A DNA stretch of 64,000 bases. Source: Thalassia testudinum. Its lineage: Eukaryota; Streptophyta; Magnoliopsida; Alismatales; Hydrocharitaceae. Numbering within the stretch: the stretch's first letter is position 1; every line of letters begins with the position of its first letter. A program made the translations under genes and the position numbers. Location: contig JAZHRO010000002.1 in the NCBI GenBank assembly GCA_037157565.1, forward strand, positions 75,752,001-75,816,000. Direction: 5' to 3'. Of the stretch, positions 44,560 through 55,763 are shown piece by piece. Under the pieces are notes generated by a model that saw nothing but the letters and a program-made list of their open reading frames with translations, did no database searches and was not told where the DNA came from.

Positions 44560-45010
44560 AGTTATATAAGTGTGCTATGTATATGTATATATACATGTAT
44601 ATATGTATATGTAAATATGTATAGTATAAGTGCATAGTTTAAGTATATGTAAAATAAATAAAATGTGTATATGTATTGTATACGTGTGTGTGTGCGCTGT
44701 ATAATTAGTATATGAACATATGAGTGTTTTAGCCTTTTTGTGAACATAATTCTTTAGTGATAGTTTCGAAGGCTTTAGTAACGTTTAAGTATGTCAGTAT
44801 AGTATTGCATAGTAATTTAGTTAAGTTAAAGTTTTGTATATTGTTGATATGGTACATAAGTGTCTATACATATGTGTAGTATATAACAAGCACTATATAT
44901 AGAGTGTATATATTTATGTATTATTAGTATATAGTTGTAAATAGATATATTATATGTATGTATATATATATTGTAATGTATATATGTCTATATACATAGT
45001 TAGTGTATAT
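44560..45010. repeat. TA/TG-rich microsatellite region
   Basis: Dense alternation of TATA, TGTA and TACA words with no coding frame. 45011-45737 shows no gene either, apart from a possible short coding-like stretch near 45530-45735 that I cannot assign. Confidence 0.7.
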
Positions 45011-45737
45011 AGTTAGAGTCATTGTTTGCCTTAGGATGTTTATAGTGTTTCTAAGGTTTAATAGGAGTTAGTATGTTTGTATGTCTGTTACTATAGTATA
45101 TGTAAGTATTCATTTATAATTTTTGTATCTAGACTTAGGTATTAAATTGTATATAATACATAGAATAGAGTCAGTACTTTTCAATGTCTGTTTGATTATA
45201 CATATGTTTAAGGCATTGTAATTAGCATTAATTGATTCATTTTATACATAGTTAACTCAATTCATTCATTATTTAATTCTTTGATTCATTTGTAGATGCA
45301 ATTGACATTTTTGGAATAAAAGAGCATTTTTGGAACATAGAGAGTGATGTATATCAATAACTGGCTCCCAGTGAACGACCTGGAATAAACTAGTAAAAAT
45401 TATGTAAATAAATAAAATGATTGATATGACATCTATTTGCATTGTGACATTATACTACAATCAACAATGACATCATTAAATCACATTTTTATGCAACGTA
45501 GATAATCATCTATCACCATCATTCCTAGCTGGCCCAGAAAAAAAAGGGTTAGCAAAGGGGACACAAAGACAATAGCAGCACTATCTTTGAAGACTCGGAG
45601 ACTTCACTCCCAATCTTCGAAGATATCCACTCCAGATGTCGAAGGTGATGATGAGACAACGTGAGGAGAGCTGATTAGTCGAGCTGGTGGTTCTGCGCCC
45701 CTGACGGACACGACTTGGGCTCCTCCTCTTCAAGAGC

Positions 45738-47496
45738 TGATATAGACACATCTATTTAGGTTAAAATGCCTAATCATGCATGTTCCTAGACTTAGATTTG
45801 CATTTCATGTTATTAATATTTTATAGCATACATCATTCTGCATTTAGAGTAGTTGTACATATTTTAGGTTAATTAAGTCCTTTTTATGGTCAGGAGAGAA
45901 GAGGATTTATTTCATGGCCTCGGATGGATGATCGGATCATATGGATCTAATCAGGATGACGATCGGAGTCTAACGGCTTCAAAATTGTCTAGATCGGAGT
46001 CTCGTAGCATCATATGAAGTTCGAGGAAGATCAACGACTAGAGGGCAATGCGACATCCTTACGAGCTTCAGATGAAAAATTCGACCGTACGGATGGATCC
46101 GGAGCAACGATCGCTGTCTGGAAATGCGAGAATCATCTTGATCAGAGCTCCGTAGCACCCTCTACAAAACGAAGAAGATGAACGGCCCAGATGGCGCCAT
46201 CCAGGTCACCCAACATCGACCATCAACGGCTACTGGCGCCCCCGCATCATCAGAGATCTCGTACCACGACCGTTGGATCAAGATCCAATGACTAAGGTGC
46301 CTCTGCGCTTTCAACTCCCACACTATCTTCGCGACTCAAACGCTCCCATCCCTCAACGGTAGCGCACACTAGTTGCAAGCAAGAGGCACAGGGCCGAATC
46401 GTGTCGTGCCTCCAATCTAGCCCAGCGATGAGGCGCGCTTGATTTCGACCACCCAATCATGCACGAGCGGTCGAGATGTGGATACGTGGACGCATAGATG
46501 ACCGCCGATCCAGCGGGGGTGCTTACGCGGGCGTCAACGCACATCCCCATGCTCCATCCAACGCCATCTGAGCACGAGCAAGTGCTTGGTTGGCACTAAA
46601 CATCAGTGACAGCTTGGCGGGCCTTTAGTGTTGCTTGTAGCTGTCACTGATGGCCTGCACTATGCGCGCGCCAGCAAAGGAATTGAAGAGCACCAGCAAG
46701 CTTTAGCGACATTTGGAGGATTGGCTGGTGCAAATCTACAGTGACACCTTTGATGTCACTAAATGCCCTCTACACAAATTGCCCTCTTCCCTTCACTATA
46801 AAAGGACCTCTACACCTCCCCTTCTTCTTCATCTCTTCCCTCCTCTCACTACCTTCAAGGCTCTAGAGAGAGCTTGTCCCAAGCCCGAGATGCTCCTCTA
46901 GAGTATAAATGAAAATAGTTTTCCACCTCTCATCCCCATTCGTGGAGCATCCTGTGACTGTCCTCTCACCGCCCTTCGGGAAGAAGATCCTCGCCACGAT
47001 GCCATCCTGCCCCATCCTCCGTCCTCCGACTCTGTCTCCGTTCGTCTTGCTCCTCACCACCTTCCCCCAGGCGATGTCAGAGCGACTCATTCTCCGAGCA
47101 ACCGTCGAGGGAGATTCACTCACCTCTTGCTATTTTTTCACTTTCATAGTGTAATCTTTCCCACTTTCTTAGTTGTAAAAAAACATTTGATTAGAAATCC
47201 ATGATTGTTTCTCTCTCTCTCTTATATTTTCACAAGTAGATTAGCTAGATAAAATTTCATCGACCTAATCGCTTGCTTGATAAAAAATATCAAAAAAATT
47301 AGAAAAGATAAAAATGACAAAAATAAATAAATGCGAAACGTGGATTTTTCAAAACCAAATGTTCGCCTCCCCATGTTCGACCCAGGACTCACTTTTCGAG
47401 TTTCAGTTACAAATTTTATTTGATCGACGCATTTTGCGAGCTACAACGAAGGGTCCTCCAAACACTAATTTTAATTTGCGAAACACACGCTTATCA
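45738..47496 (+). repeat. Solo LTR related to the LTRs of element B
   Basis: It starts TGATATAGACACATCTAT and shares, in order, the words of the element B LTR (CATGCATGTTC, GCATTTAGAGTAGTT, CCTTTTTATGG, GATGACGATCGGAGT), ending near TTATCA at 47496 after an ATGTTCGACCC U5 motif. It has a TATA box, TATAAAAGG at 46797-46805, and palindromes at 46601-46652 and 46740-46760. No PBS or PPT flanks it. The flanking 5-mers (AGAGC, GGAAC) do not match, so the ends may be one or more bases off. Confidence 0.75.
46601..46805 (+). promoter_or_regulatory. Solo LTR promoter region: palindromes and TATA box
   Basis: CATCAGTGACAGCT (46601-46614) and AGCTGTCACTGATG (46639-46652) are perfect inverted repeats. 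AGTGACA/TGTCACT follows at 46740-46760. TATAAAAGG is 36 bases on. Confidence 0.5.
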
Positions 47497-47687
47497 GGAA
47501 CCGGCCTTCCCGGCTGGTCCAAAGGCCCCAACTAACCCACAGGCCCTGGTTAGTTTGCAGGTAGCTCTATAGGAGCCTTGTTGGCAATATGACCGTCAAC
47601 TTTCTGACTGTTAAACTCAAACAAGAACTAGTCCATTGACCAGTTGTGTAACTTCTTAGCCGAAGTGCGCTTGCCCTCAAGAAGGGT

Positions 47688-48173
47688 CTACACCGCCGCC
47701 AGGGTGTGCTTCTTGATCTCCTTTGAGATCACCTCTCGGTTCTCCTCCATAGATGGGTCAGAAGTAAAGAATGACATCACCATCTCAAAATCGAGCTCCA
47801 GTTGGGTAACACGCTCCAGCTCAAGCACCTTCTTGCCTATGTCCTCCATGAGATGCTGGGCCTTAGCAAGATCAATCCTTAGAGTCGCCACCACCGCCTC
47901 CGCCTTCTCTGGACTTGCCGACAATTCAGCAAGTTTGTCAATGGTCGTGCCCAGGCGAAGGCACTCTTCTTGGAGAGCTACCTCATACCCCTCCATGGCT
48001 GAGTGCTCGACCCTTAGCACCTGCAGCTCCTCCTCCTTTAGTGAAAGGACATTTATACAGGAGGACTGCAGGCACTCTGATAAGTCTCTCAGAGTCACGA
48101 CTTCAGTCTTGTGTGCTCTGATGAGACATTCCTCCATCTTCCTGCCAAGGTAAATGGCCTTCCTCAAACCTTA
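47688..48173 (-). pseudogene. Coiled-coil protein fragment, unknown
   Basis: 159 codons on the minus strand from Met at 48167; a TAA lies just upstream, and related in-frame wording before it suggests the true start is further away. The product is a heptad-like helix rich in Glu, Leu and Lys (RVEHSAMEGYEVALQEECLR, LDFEMVMSFFTSDPSMEENR). The frame stays open for a while past the Met-defined ORF towards 47640 (LLEGKRTSAKKLHNWSMD). It resembles coiled-coil parts of retrotransposon-encoded proteins, but I cannot name a family. The CACTA end at 48211 cuts its upstream side. Confidence 0.4.
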
Positions 48174-48210
48174 GCGGGCATGTGTCAAGTCCTACAGTCG
48201 AGACACTTGA

Positions 48211-48580
48211 CACTACAACATACTTTACATTTGTTATCGATTGGAAACTGACGGCAAAACCAAAGTAACCGACCCAACTAAGCAACGCCATTATTATCGT
48301 CACTATTTCATTTTGTCATCAATTAGAGGGCACATCCAACGTCAAAATAATGTTTGACCATCGGACGGGTTGGATATTTTGACATCGTCTCAAAACTGAC
48401 GATAATTGTATTTGCCGTCACTTATGTCATAAGCGACAACATATGTAAGTCACTTTTTCCCGCCTTTACGTGCCATTTCATTATTTTCACCGTCGTTTTC
48501 GCTTATACAAGTGGCGACAAAAATATTTTTGCTGTCACTTTTCCTTAAAAGCGACGACATATAGGTTACTGCAAAAACAG
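48211..48580 (-). repeat. CACTA terminal and subterminal repeats
   Basis: Short repeats in both directions: CTGACGGCAAAA (48249), GCCGTCACTTAT (48413), GCGACAACAT, GTGGCGACAAAA, CTGTCACTTTTCC. Such arrays bind the TnpA-type protein in En/Spm. The partner end is outside the window. Confidence 0.75.
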
Positions 48581-48790
48581 TTTTGCCATCACTTATTTGA
48601 ATAAGTGACGGCAAAGATGTGACGCTAAAAATAGTTTTCCCGTCACTTATCCTAATAAGCGATGGCATAAAAGGGGATTTGTGATTCTCTTGAACCTTAT
48701 ATGCCGCCGCTTATTAGGATAAGTGACAGGAAAACTATTTTTAGCATCACATCTATGTCGATATTTATTCAAATAAGCGACAGCAAATGT
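48580..48790. repeat. Large inverted repeat inside the CACTA end
   Basis: The left arm 48580-48674 and right arm 48695-48790 can pair over most of 95 bases (for example GATGTGACGCTAAAAATAG against CTATTTTTAGCATCACATC) around a 20-base loop. It is built from the subterminal repeats. Confidence 0.75.
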
Positions 48791-49019
48791 ATGGGTTTTT
48801 TTTAAAAAAAAATACAAAATAATGAGAACTACCTACTAAACCTACTTAGAAGCTTTGCTTTTATAGAAAAGTAAGTAATGAAAATGAAGAGAAGTTTATA
48901 TTTCATAAATATAAAGTCTAGTACATAAAAAGCTTGAAAATGAAATATTTACATAAAAAATGTAACATAAAAAATATAACAAAAGAAAATGAATAAAAAT
49001 CAAAATGCAGCTATCCCGA

Positions 49020-50460
49020 TGCCACTAGCTCTGCCTGCACCACCCATGGAGTCGTCATCACCTCATCAATAGATGCTAGGATCTTATGAAGGCAGATGCT
49101 TTGATTGACCCTTCTTCAGAAGAAGGGTTAAAAGCATTTGAAGTTTATCATCCAAAGCATTCATCTTATTCTTCATCTCTGCATTTCTTCTCCCTCTCCT
49201 CCTCTCGTCTCTGTAGTGTGTCAATCTTTTAATGTAGCTGATTGACGACACTAGATGAGACAGCACCTTTCCTCCCATACCAAGTGGATAACATATGTGC
49301 CCTCCCTGCACTACGAATGAAACCACCATGTTCCAGTGGCATCACTCTCCTGAATGCCTCCTCTGGATCCAAAGGCTGGTGGACGCTGTCGAAGGTCTCG
49401 TCAATGAGGGATGTATTAAGTGTACCATTTTCTCCTAAATTTATTAAAGAATATTATTATAATATATATATACAAAGTTATAAATTTTTTAAGTTTAGGA
49501 AACTTACGTATTTCTCCTGGTATGACTCATGAATCCGTTTACAAGCACCCTCAGCTACAGCCTTACTATGGGTGACCTCGTAGATATCCATCCTACTAAT
49601 TTCCATCCTATCATGTGTAGCGGATTGAAAATATAAAAACAATACAATTATATTAAGATAACTTAAAAATTAAGTAATATTCATATGAAGCGTAGTTTCA
49701 ACACTTACATAACGGCTCCTGACCGTCTTGATGCTCCTTCGACCCAAACAATGGATCTGTGGTGAAGCTTTAGCCCTATTGGCCTTATTTTTTCTTACTT
49801 GCTCCTGTAGACGTACACAATAATATTTTTTATGAATTTAAGATAAATGAAATTAATAAAATAATTTTTAATCATTTACTAACCTCTGTCTTCAAATCTA
49901 ACCAAGACTCGCATGCCTTCTTTCAATCATCAAGCATGACATCAGGAGGATATTCTCCATTACCTCCTCGGGTGAATTGTAGTTCGAGAAAAACTAAATG
50001 CCAAATATAAATTGTTAGAAATAATATATGAAATTATGTATATAATAAAAATGTAAATGTTTAAAACATATTACACTTCTCTTCATCTCCATCCTCCAAT
50101 CTCTATGGATTTTAGTGGCGTACTTAAGGATTTATCGAGAGGCATTGGGGTCGTCACCCCAATCGTAATTTTTCTACAATAATTTAAAAAAAAAATGTCA
50201 ATCTAACTTTATAATAATTTTAAGATAAAGTTATAAAAGAAATAACTTTAATAAATGAAATTACCTCCACTTGACGGAGGAATTGCCTCTTAAGCTCTGT
50301 GGGTACTTTCTTCCACTCGAAGTAGCAAATGGGCACAGTGGACTTAACAATTGTACCCACTCAACTGATGAAGCTTGGGTACTTCTCCACCTCCCCTGTG
50401 GTTCTAAGCCTGATCATTATTCTCAGGCCCTCGTGGACACACTGGAAGTCTAGATTTTTT
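49020..50460 (-). pseudogene. Ptta/En/Spm-type plant transposase segments
   Basis: Minus-strand pieces in order: ELKRQFLRQVE after VGTIVKSTVPICYFEWKKVP (50455-50265), NYDWGDDPNASR and DWRMEMKRSV (about 50175-50075), MLDDWKKACESWLDLKTE (about 49945-49890), EQVRKNKANRAKASPQIHCL then GRRSIKTVRSRY (49805-49715), MEISRMDIYEVTHSKAVAEG (about 49605-49545) and TLNTSLIDETFDSVHQPLDP (about 49430-49370). These match the layout of the second CACTA protein (Transposase_24 type). The pieces are separated by AT-rich intron-like stretches and contain stops, so this is a remnant or a multi-exon gene with damage. Confidence 0.7.
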
Positions 50461-50469
50461 GTCTTCCCT

Positions 50470-52080
50470 CGTCCTCTTCTTACTTTACCTGCATAAACAT
50501 TAATCATATTCATTATATATTTCTGAAGTTATAACAAACTTTAAAATATATTAGTAATTTATAACTTAAAGGAATATGAGTTCTTACCAAAACTTGTGCT
50601 CGCCGCTAAGAGGCCCACATGAACTGAGGATGTACTCCCTACCATCTCATCCTTCGCCTCCTCCCCCTCCTCTCCCTCCGCTCCCACCTCCTCCCCCTCC
50701 TCATTTGATGCTCCATAATCTGGATCATCCTTTACTCGCTCTGGCAAGGTCTAAGTAAGCTTCTTCCTCTTTCCCTTTCCCCCCACATGTAGTAAATGTG
50801 TCATTTCCTTAGGTCGTACGAAACATGACTGGGGGGGGAGCCTAGTGCCGGGGGGTGGCTGAACCTGCTGTCGGGGGGGTGGCTGAGCCTAAGGAGACGA
50901 ATCAGGCTAAGTGGATGGCTGTCTCAGTAAGACCCTTTCTTTTGGGTTTTTTCTTAAACAACTTCATCTGTAATAAGTATAAAATGCAATAATTAATACA
51001 GTTGAAAATCATTAATGAAAAAAGTCTGCCAAACATAAAAAAAATTCAAAAAAAATCGACAGAGTTTATCCTTAAATTTGGAGGTTTCTTTATAAACCTG
51101 CATGTTAAAATTAAAGTGGGCACACCCCACATAAAAAAAAAGTGCAAAAACAAACCGCAAGGACTTGCATATTTACAGCTCAAAGTAAATGCAAGTTATT
51201 CAAATGGAAGTTAGCTAACTTGATTAAACATCTAAAACCATTCATCCACATCCAAGGGTCATATATTAAGAGAAAAACATTCATCCAATCACAATTCAAA
51301 TGATTATACACCCAATGATTTTAAATGCAATGGTTTAAAAGAAATATTCATCTATTGGTTTCAAATGCAAGTTGGCATATATTAAGAAAGCTTTAAAATG
51401 ATTCAAAATGATTGTGACAACTCCAAAACCATTCATCCACATACAAGGGTCATCCATGCAGCCAAGCAATCAATCTATCTCCATTCTAGTAGTTAGGTAC
51501 ACTCTCACTCTGCCCTCTAGGTTTTACCTCCATTCTAGTAGTTAGGTTCTCGCCTCTAGGTTCTACCTATAGGTGATATGGCAATATCATTTAAAAAATT
51601 TTGGCAAAGCTTTCCCTTAAAATCAGAAGTTTTCTATAAACCTGCATAGAACATAAATGGGTACACCCCACATCCATTCAAATTAACGAAATATAAAGCA
51701 AGCAAGTAGGTACACCCCACATCCATCCAAATAAAAAACACAACACAAGTAGGTACATCTCACATATATTCAATGAAATAAAAAGCAATATGTGAGCACA
51801 CCTCACACCTAGCAAAAACCTATAATTTAATCCAATTAAATTTAAAACATTGAAATTATACCTCTAAGAACAACAGCCTTTGATTTTTCCTGTCACCGAT
51901 AACTTGTGATTTGAAAAACAAAAGTAATTAAAATGCCATTAGAGTAAGCATAACATAGTTTGAACATTTATTTGTGATTTGTTTAAGTTTTGGTATTTAT
52001 AATGTATAGCAAATGCCATTAGAAGTTTAAGTTTCTTAAATTTTAAAATCAATTTGATATAAACAGAAATGAAATAAAGT
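50470..52080 (-). other. CACTA intergenic or intron region with short tandem repeats
   Basis: 50640-50900 is biased (pyrimidine-rich, then G-runs). Near 51475-51570 CCATTCTAGTAGTTAGGT occurs twice, and GGTACACCCCACATCCAT-like words repeat near 51117, 51652, 51712 and 51747. No coding piece that I can assign. Confidence 0.5.
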
Positions 52081-52093
52081 AAAGAAATTGTTA

Positions 52094-52493
52094 CTAACCT
52101 TAGATGTCCACATCTACTGCATTTGAATCTATATGACCTTCTCCCGATAATTCTTGGTATGCTTTAAATTGTGCATCAAAATGATTGCGCGGTAATGTTC
52201 TTATTGGTATAACCCATCCCCTTTAGCAATTATTGGGGACATAGAAAACTTGTGCCGCTTGACATGCCAATGTGAATGGTTCATCAGACTAAAGAATTTA
52301 ACGATTAGGATTTAAATTCAAGAAATTGTGTTTCTTATCAATTTTAAAACCAGTGCTCTCTAACAATGACATTTAAATAGGACAACTCTGCGATTATATC
52401 TAAAGTTGTTCTCCACAATTTCTTTGATTTCACCATTGTATCCTTCTGGACCGGTGGAAAGATCTAAATTAACAACTCCGACCTGTTGTGTAT
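52094..52493 (-). pseudogene. DUF4216 part of TNP2 protein
   Basis: The minus strand reads QVGVVNLDLSTGPEGYNGEI, KEIVENNFRYNRRVVLFKCH, a stop, then SDEPFTLACQAAQVFYVPNN. This is DUF4216 wording (VVLFKCDW; PFILASQAxQVFYV). The upstream part (FRFRIKEIDVRKVT) is at 55116-55200, on the other side of the LTR insertion at 52494. It contains stops and is non-functional. Confidence 0.8.
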
Positions 52494-53398
52494 TGTAACG
52501 ACCCGATTCCCAAGTCCTTACGAGACACGAGAACCGGACCGACTCGACTAATCCCAAGACCTAGTTGTCCAATGAGGAAGTAACCAAAAGAGCAGTAAAA
52601 TAAACCACATTCAACATAAATATAACTAACAATAAGGAAATACAGCAGTAAGGAAATAAACCACTACAGTATATACCACCACAACAGTAGAACAACATTC
52701 ATAACATAATATGAACTGCAGGTAAAGAAAAGTACAGCGGAAACAAGAACTACTCACTATAACGGAACAAAAAGAGGTACAAGAGAACAGTGGTAACTCT
52801 ACTGGACCCTACTCGGCCCAGCATCCTCTACAGCCGCTGACCCTGGCTGCTCAACACCTGGTCCTGAAAGGTAACGAGTGTAACACGTCAGCAAAACACT
52901 GAGTAGAGTGGCAGCTGAACTAAAGAAACAGTAAAGTGTACAGTAGCTGTTTTAAATTTTCTTTCTTCCTTTATTTACGTCTTTCTATTGTTTCACAATA
53001 ATCTATTTCTCAGACCCTTCACTTGATCTCGAATGTTCCTCGTGGGAACGATCTTGATTGCAGTCTTTTCCGAACAGTAGAAGTAGCACGTGGTGCTCTC
53101 CTGGCCGGGAGAGTCCCCCGTGGTGATCCTACTCTCAGTCAACCACCCCAAGGTCACTGACAGACGTAACGGTGACTACGGCACGCGCGGTAAACGCACG
53201 GGTAGCTAACCCGCACTAGCACGCGGTCAGTCGTTTCCGTTAACGGGTGCGCCCAAAGCACAGCACAGAACCAGTACAGGGCAGAGCCCTCTCAGTAACA
53301 GGGGTCCAACCCCTCCACAGTAACCAAACAGGGGCCTTGCTCCTCCACAGTCCGCGCACCCTCCCCTCACTACCCTGGTTTGCCCCAGCAGGCCTAAC

Positions 53399-53614
53399 AA
53401 GTCGGTGTGGGAGGCTAGCAGAACCCCAGGGCCCGTGGGGTAGCTAGTACCTCCCTACACTAGTAGCTCTCCTCGGTACTACGTACACGAGGGCCAGCAA
53501 GTCGGTACAGAGTGGCCAGTCCTAACCCCGGGTCCTTGGGGCAGCTGGCTCCGCTCTGCACTGAACAGGGGAAAACAGTTGCTCTACTTGGTACTCCGTA
53601 CTCAAGGGCCAGCT
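53399..53614. repeat. Two tandem units, each able to fold into a hairpin
   Basis: Both units start AAGTCGGT (53399 and 53499). Unit 1 pairs GTGTGGGAGG with CCTCCCTACAC and CTAGC with GCTAG. Unit 2 pairs CAGAG with CTCTG, CCAG with CTGG, and CCCC with GGGG. Sequence differs between units while the pairing stays. Confidence 0.5.
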
Positions 53615-53859
53615 CACTTCCCCAATTCTATTCCATTCACTTTCCAGGAGTTCTACTCCTAATTCCCCGTAGGGTTCCAGCTCTTTTAACTCAGAACATC
53701 CAGGTTTCACTTTCCAGTTTCACGTTCTTACAATCTATATTCTCAATCACGTTTATTTATTCATAACAGGCAGCTGTTAATTCAATTCACAGGCAGCTAG
53801 TATTTTCTTTCCACATTTTCCAAGACTGCAGTATTTATACATTCCACTAGTTTTCCCAT

Positions 53860-53990
53860 CCTAGGATTCATGCCATATCCTAGGATTTATCATACAATCT
53901 AGTTCTCCAGCCCTAGGATTCATGCAACACCCTAGGAATCTACCATTCAATCTATTTCTCATTCCTAGGATTCATGCAATGTCCTAGGTT
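53860..53990. repeat. 52-bp tandem repeat, about 2.5 copies
   Basis: Units start at 53860, 53912 and 53964 with CCTAGGATTCATGC; each contains two CCTAGG palindromes about 20 bases apart. Confidence 0.75.
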
Positions 53991-54289
53991 CTATTTATGG
54001 TTTCATAATTTAACAGATTATACTTAAAGCCACTCTACCAGGTACAATGGGAGTAATGGGGGCGTGGTCGGGAATCCCGCATGCCTCCGCGACCCCCGAG
54101 ACTACAACGGAACGAGGTCCTATCACAAGGATCAAACACAAGGAACTTCTCAAAATAGTATACAACTACTGTAGACAGGTAGAGGATGTAATTCCAAAAA
54201 GAACGCAACTCGAAATACGGAATACGGAGCCCGAACGGGCCCAAAAAGGGTCGAAAATGATAAAACAGTGTAAAATCAGACATCTGGAA

Positions 54290-55095
54290 CTTCTTCTAGA
54301 CGTCTTAAAAAGTGGATCAGGGAATTACCTCGCTCTGCGTGGGCTCTCAGACATCCAGAAGCCTGCGAGGGCGTCTGGCCTAGTTCCCAGACGTCCGATG
54401 GTCACCCAGGACGTCTGATTCGCGTTGGATGGCGAATCACCGAACCTACGCGTACCCATCTCTCTCTCAGTATGGTCAGTCGAAGAAAAGGAAGAAGACG
54501 AAAATAACTCACAGTTCAGACGTCTGGACAGTCTTCCAGACGTCGTGCCCGTCGTCTGGCTATCAGCCCAGACGTCTGATTCTGGAAAAGTTTCCAGAAC
54601 CAGGGCGCCACTCGCCCTCCGCTCGCGACGCTCGGCCGAGTAGCGAGTACTCCGCCTGCTGCTCGAGCTGCAGCAGTCCTCCCGCGTCACTCCGCGCCCA
54701 CTGCATCCCCCGCCGACCGGCCCTAGCAGCCCCGGCGAGCTCGCCCTCACGGCCGAGCGCTTCCTCCCCCACGCAGCACCTCCTCCCACACCCGCCGTGG
54801 CTATCGCGGCCGCCGCTGCACCCTCGCGCTCGCTCTCACGCACGGCTGGAAGGAGAAGAGGAAGGAGACGGAGGTGACGGGAGTGAGGGAGAGGGCGTGC
54901 CCTTTTAAGGCCGCGCGAGGAGGAGAGAGAGAGCGCGACAGAGGGCGCAGGAGGGAGAGGGAAAAAGAAGAGGCGGAGCAAGTCTGCGTGTATAGGCGTG
55001 TAGACGCAACGGTGTGCGCGTAGAAAAATGAATCCCAGACATCTGGAAGTGATACCAAACGTCTGGGACACCTCCCAGACGTCTTAAAAGACGTT
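54290..55095. promoter_or_regulatory. Cluster of CAGACGTCTG palindromes
   Basis: Full or near copies lie near 54298, 54348, 54372, 54388, 54410, 54518, 54535, 54553, 54571, 55035, 55058 and 55075. The core GACGTC is a bZIP-type C-box. A TTTTAAGG box lies at 54902. Confidence 0.5.
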
Positions 55096-55115
55096 TGAAA
55101 GCACGGCTCGTAACA

Positions 55116-55763
55116 TGTAACCTTTCTAACATCAATTTCTTTTATTCTAAATCTAAACCCATTTATTATATACCCATAGTGGTAATGTGCATAATGTAAT
55201 GGTGAATCGACAATTACAACAACATCTGGTACCCATCATGGGTCCTTATCCTCTTTCAACTAATTAACTCGATCTTTAAACCAACCTAAGAAGCCAAATT
55301 CAATTGTCCTTGAAAGAGGTAATCGTTCGAATTCCTCGTAAAATAAATTAATTTCAGGAATTTGTTTTAAAATATATAGATGTACGCAACGTCCATTATT
55401 TTCTGAAATAGCCTTGTACTCTATATGAAAAATCGACCTTCTTCTAATATTAAAAATTGACAAGCATTCTTCATCACTATCATTGTATTCCCTCTTGTAG
55501 TTCTTTTGAAGTTTATTAAAGCAGTTGTCTGTTTCATTTATGTACATTGAGGTAAAATTTATACACCCCACGAGATAGTCCTCTACAATTAATCCTTCTG
55601 GCTTTTCCTTGTTCAAAATAAAATTTTTAAGCTCTTTCAAAAATCGCTCCACAGGATACATCCATCTGAATTGTATAGGTCCACTGATTCTCGCTTCATT
55701 TGCAAGATGCAACGTGAGATGAACCATTACATCGAAGAAGGCTGGGGAAAGAATCTGTTCCAT
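55116..55763 (-). pseudogene. DUF4218 part of TNP2 protein
   Basis: A 167-codon open frame (55763-55260) reads LSPAFFDVMVHLTLHLANEA, GPIQFRWMYPVERFLKELKN, KPEGLIVEDYLVGCINFTSM. This is DUF4218, which follows the TNP2 transposase core in plant CACTA proteins. The first Met is inside the domain. Past 55260 another frame continues towards DUF4216 (GYIINGFRFRIKEIDVRKVT) up to the insertion at 55115. Confidence 0.88.

Larger units (their letters stand above)
52494..55115. repeat. Solo LTR-like insertion (2.6 kb) in TNP2
   Basis: It starts TGTAACGACCCGATTCCC and ends CTCGTAACA. The flanking 5-mers TGTAT (52489-52493) and TGTAA (55116-55120) agree at four of five positions. It interrupts TNP2 between the DUF4218-side and DUF4216 wording. 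The interior holds tandem hairpin units (53399-53614), a 52-bp repeat (53860-53990) and about a dozen CAGACGTCTG-like motifs (54290-55095). It has no gag, pol, PBS or PPT. ORFs on both strands (for example 54325-55071) are GC-rich shadows. The strand is uncertain. Confidence 0.65.

Noticed and set aside
47497..47530. Possible PBS after the solo LTR at 45738 (GGAACCGGCCTTCCCGGC)
   Set aside because: No match to a tRNA 3' end in the expected TGGCGCC or TGGTATC form, and the following sequence is an unrelated coiled-coil frame, so the LTR is treated as solo.
51475..51760. Short repeats that might suggest a CRISPR-like array
   Set aside because: Two to four irregular copies with unequal spacing inside a plant transposon; not a CRISPR array.
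54325..55071. 248-codon minus-strand ORF with overlapping ORFs on the plus strand
   Set aside because: GC-rich stretch of a solo LTR with long open frames on both strands; Arg/Ser/Pro-rich translation without domains.
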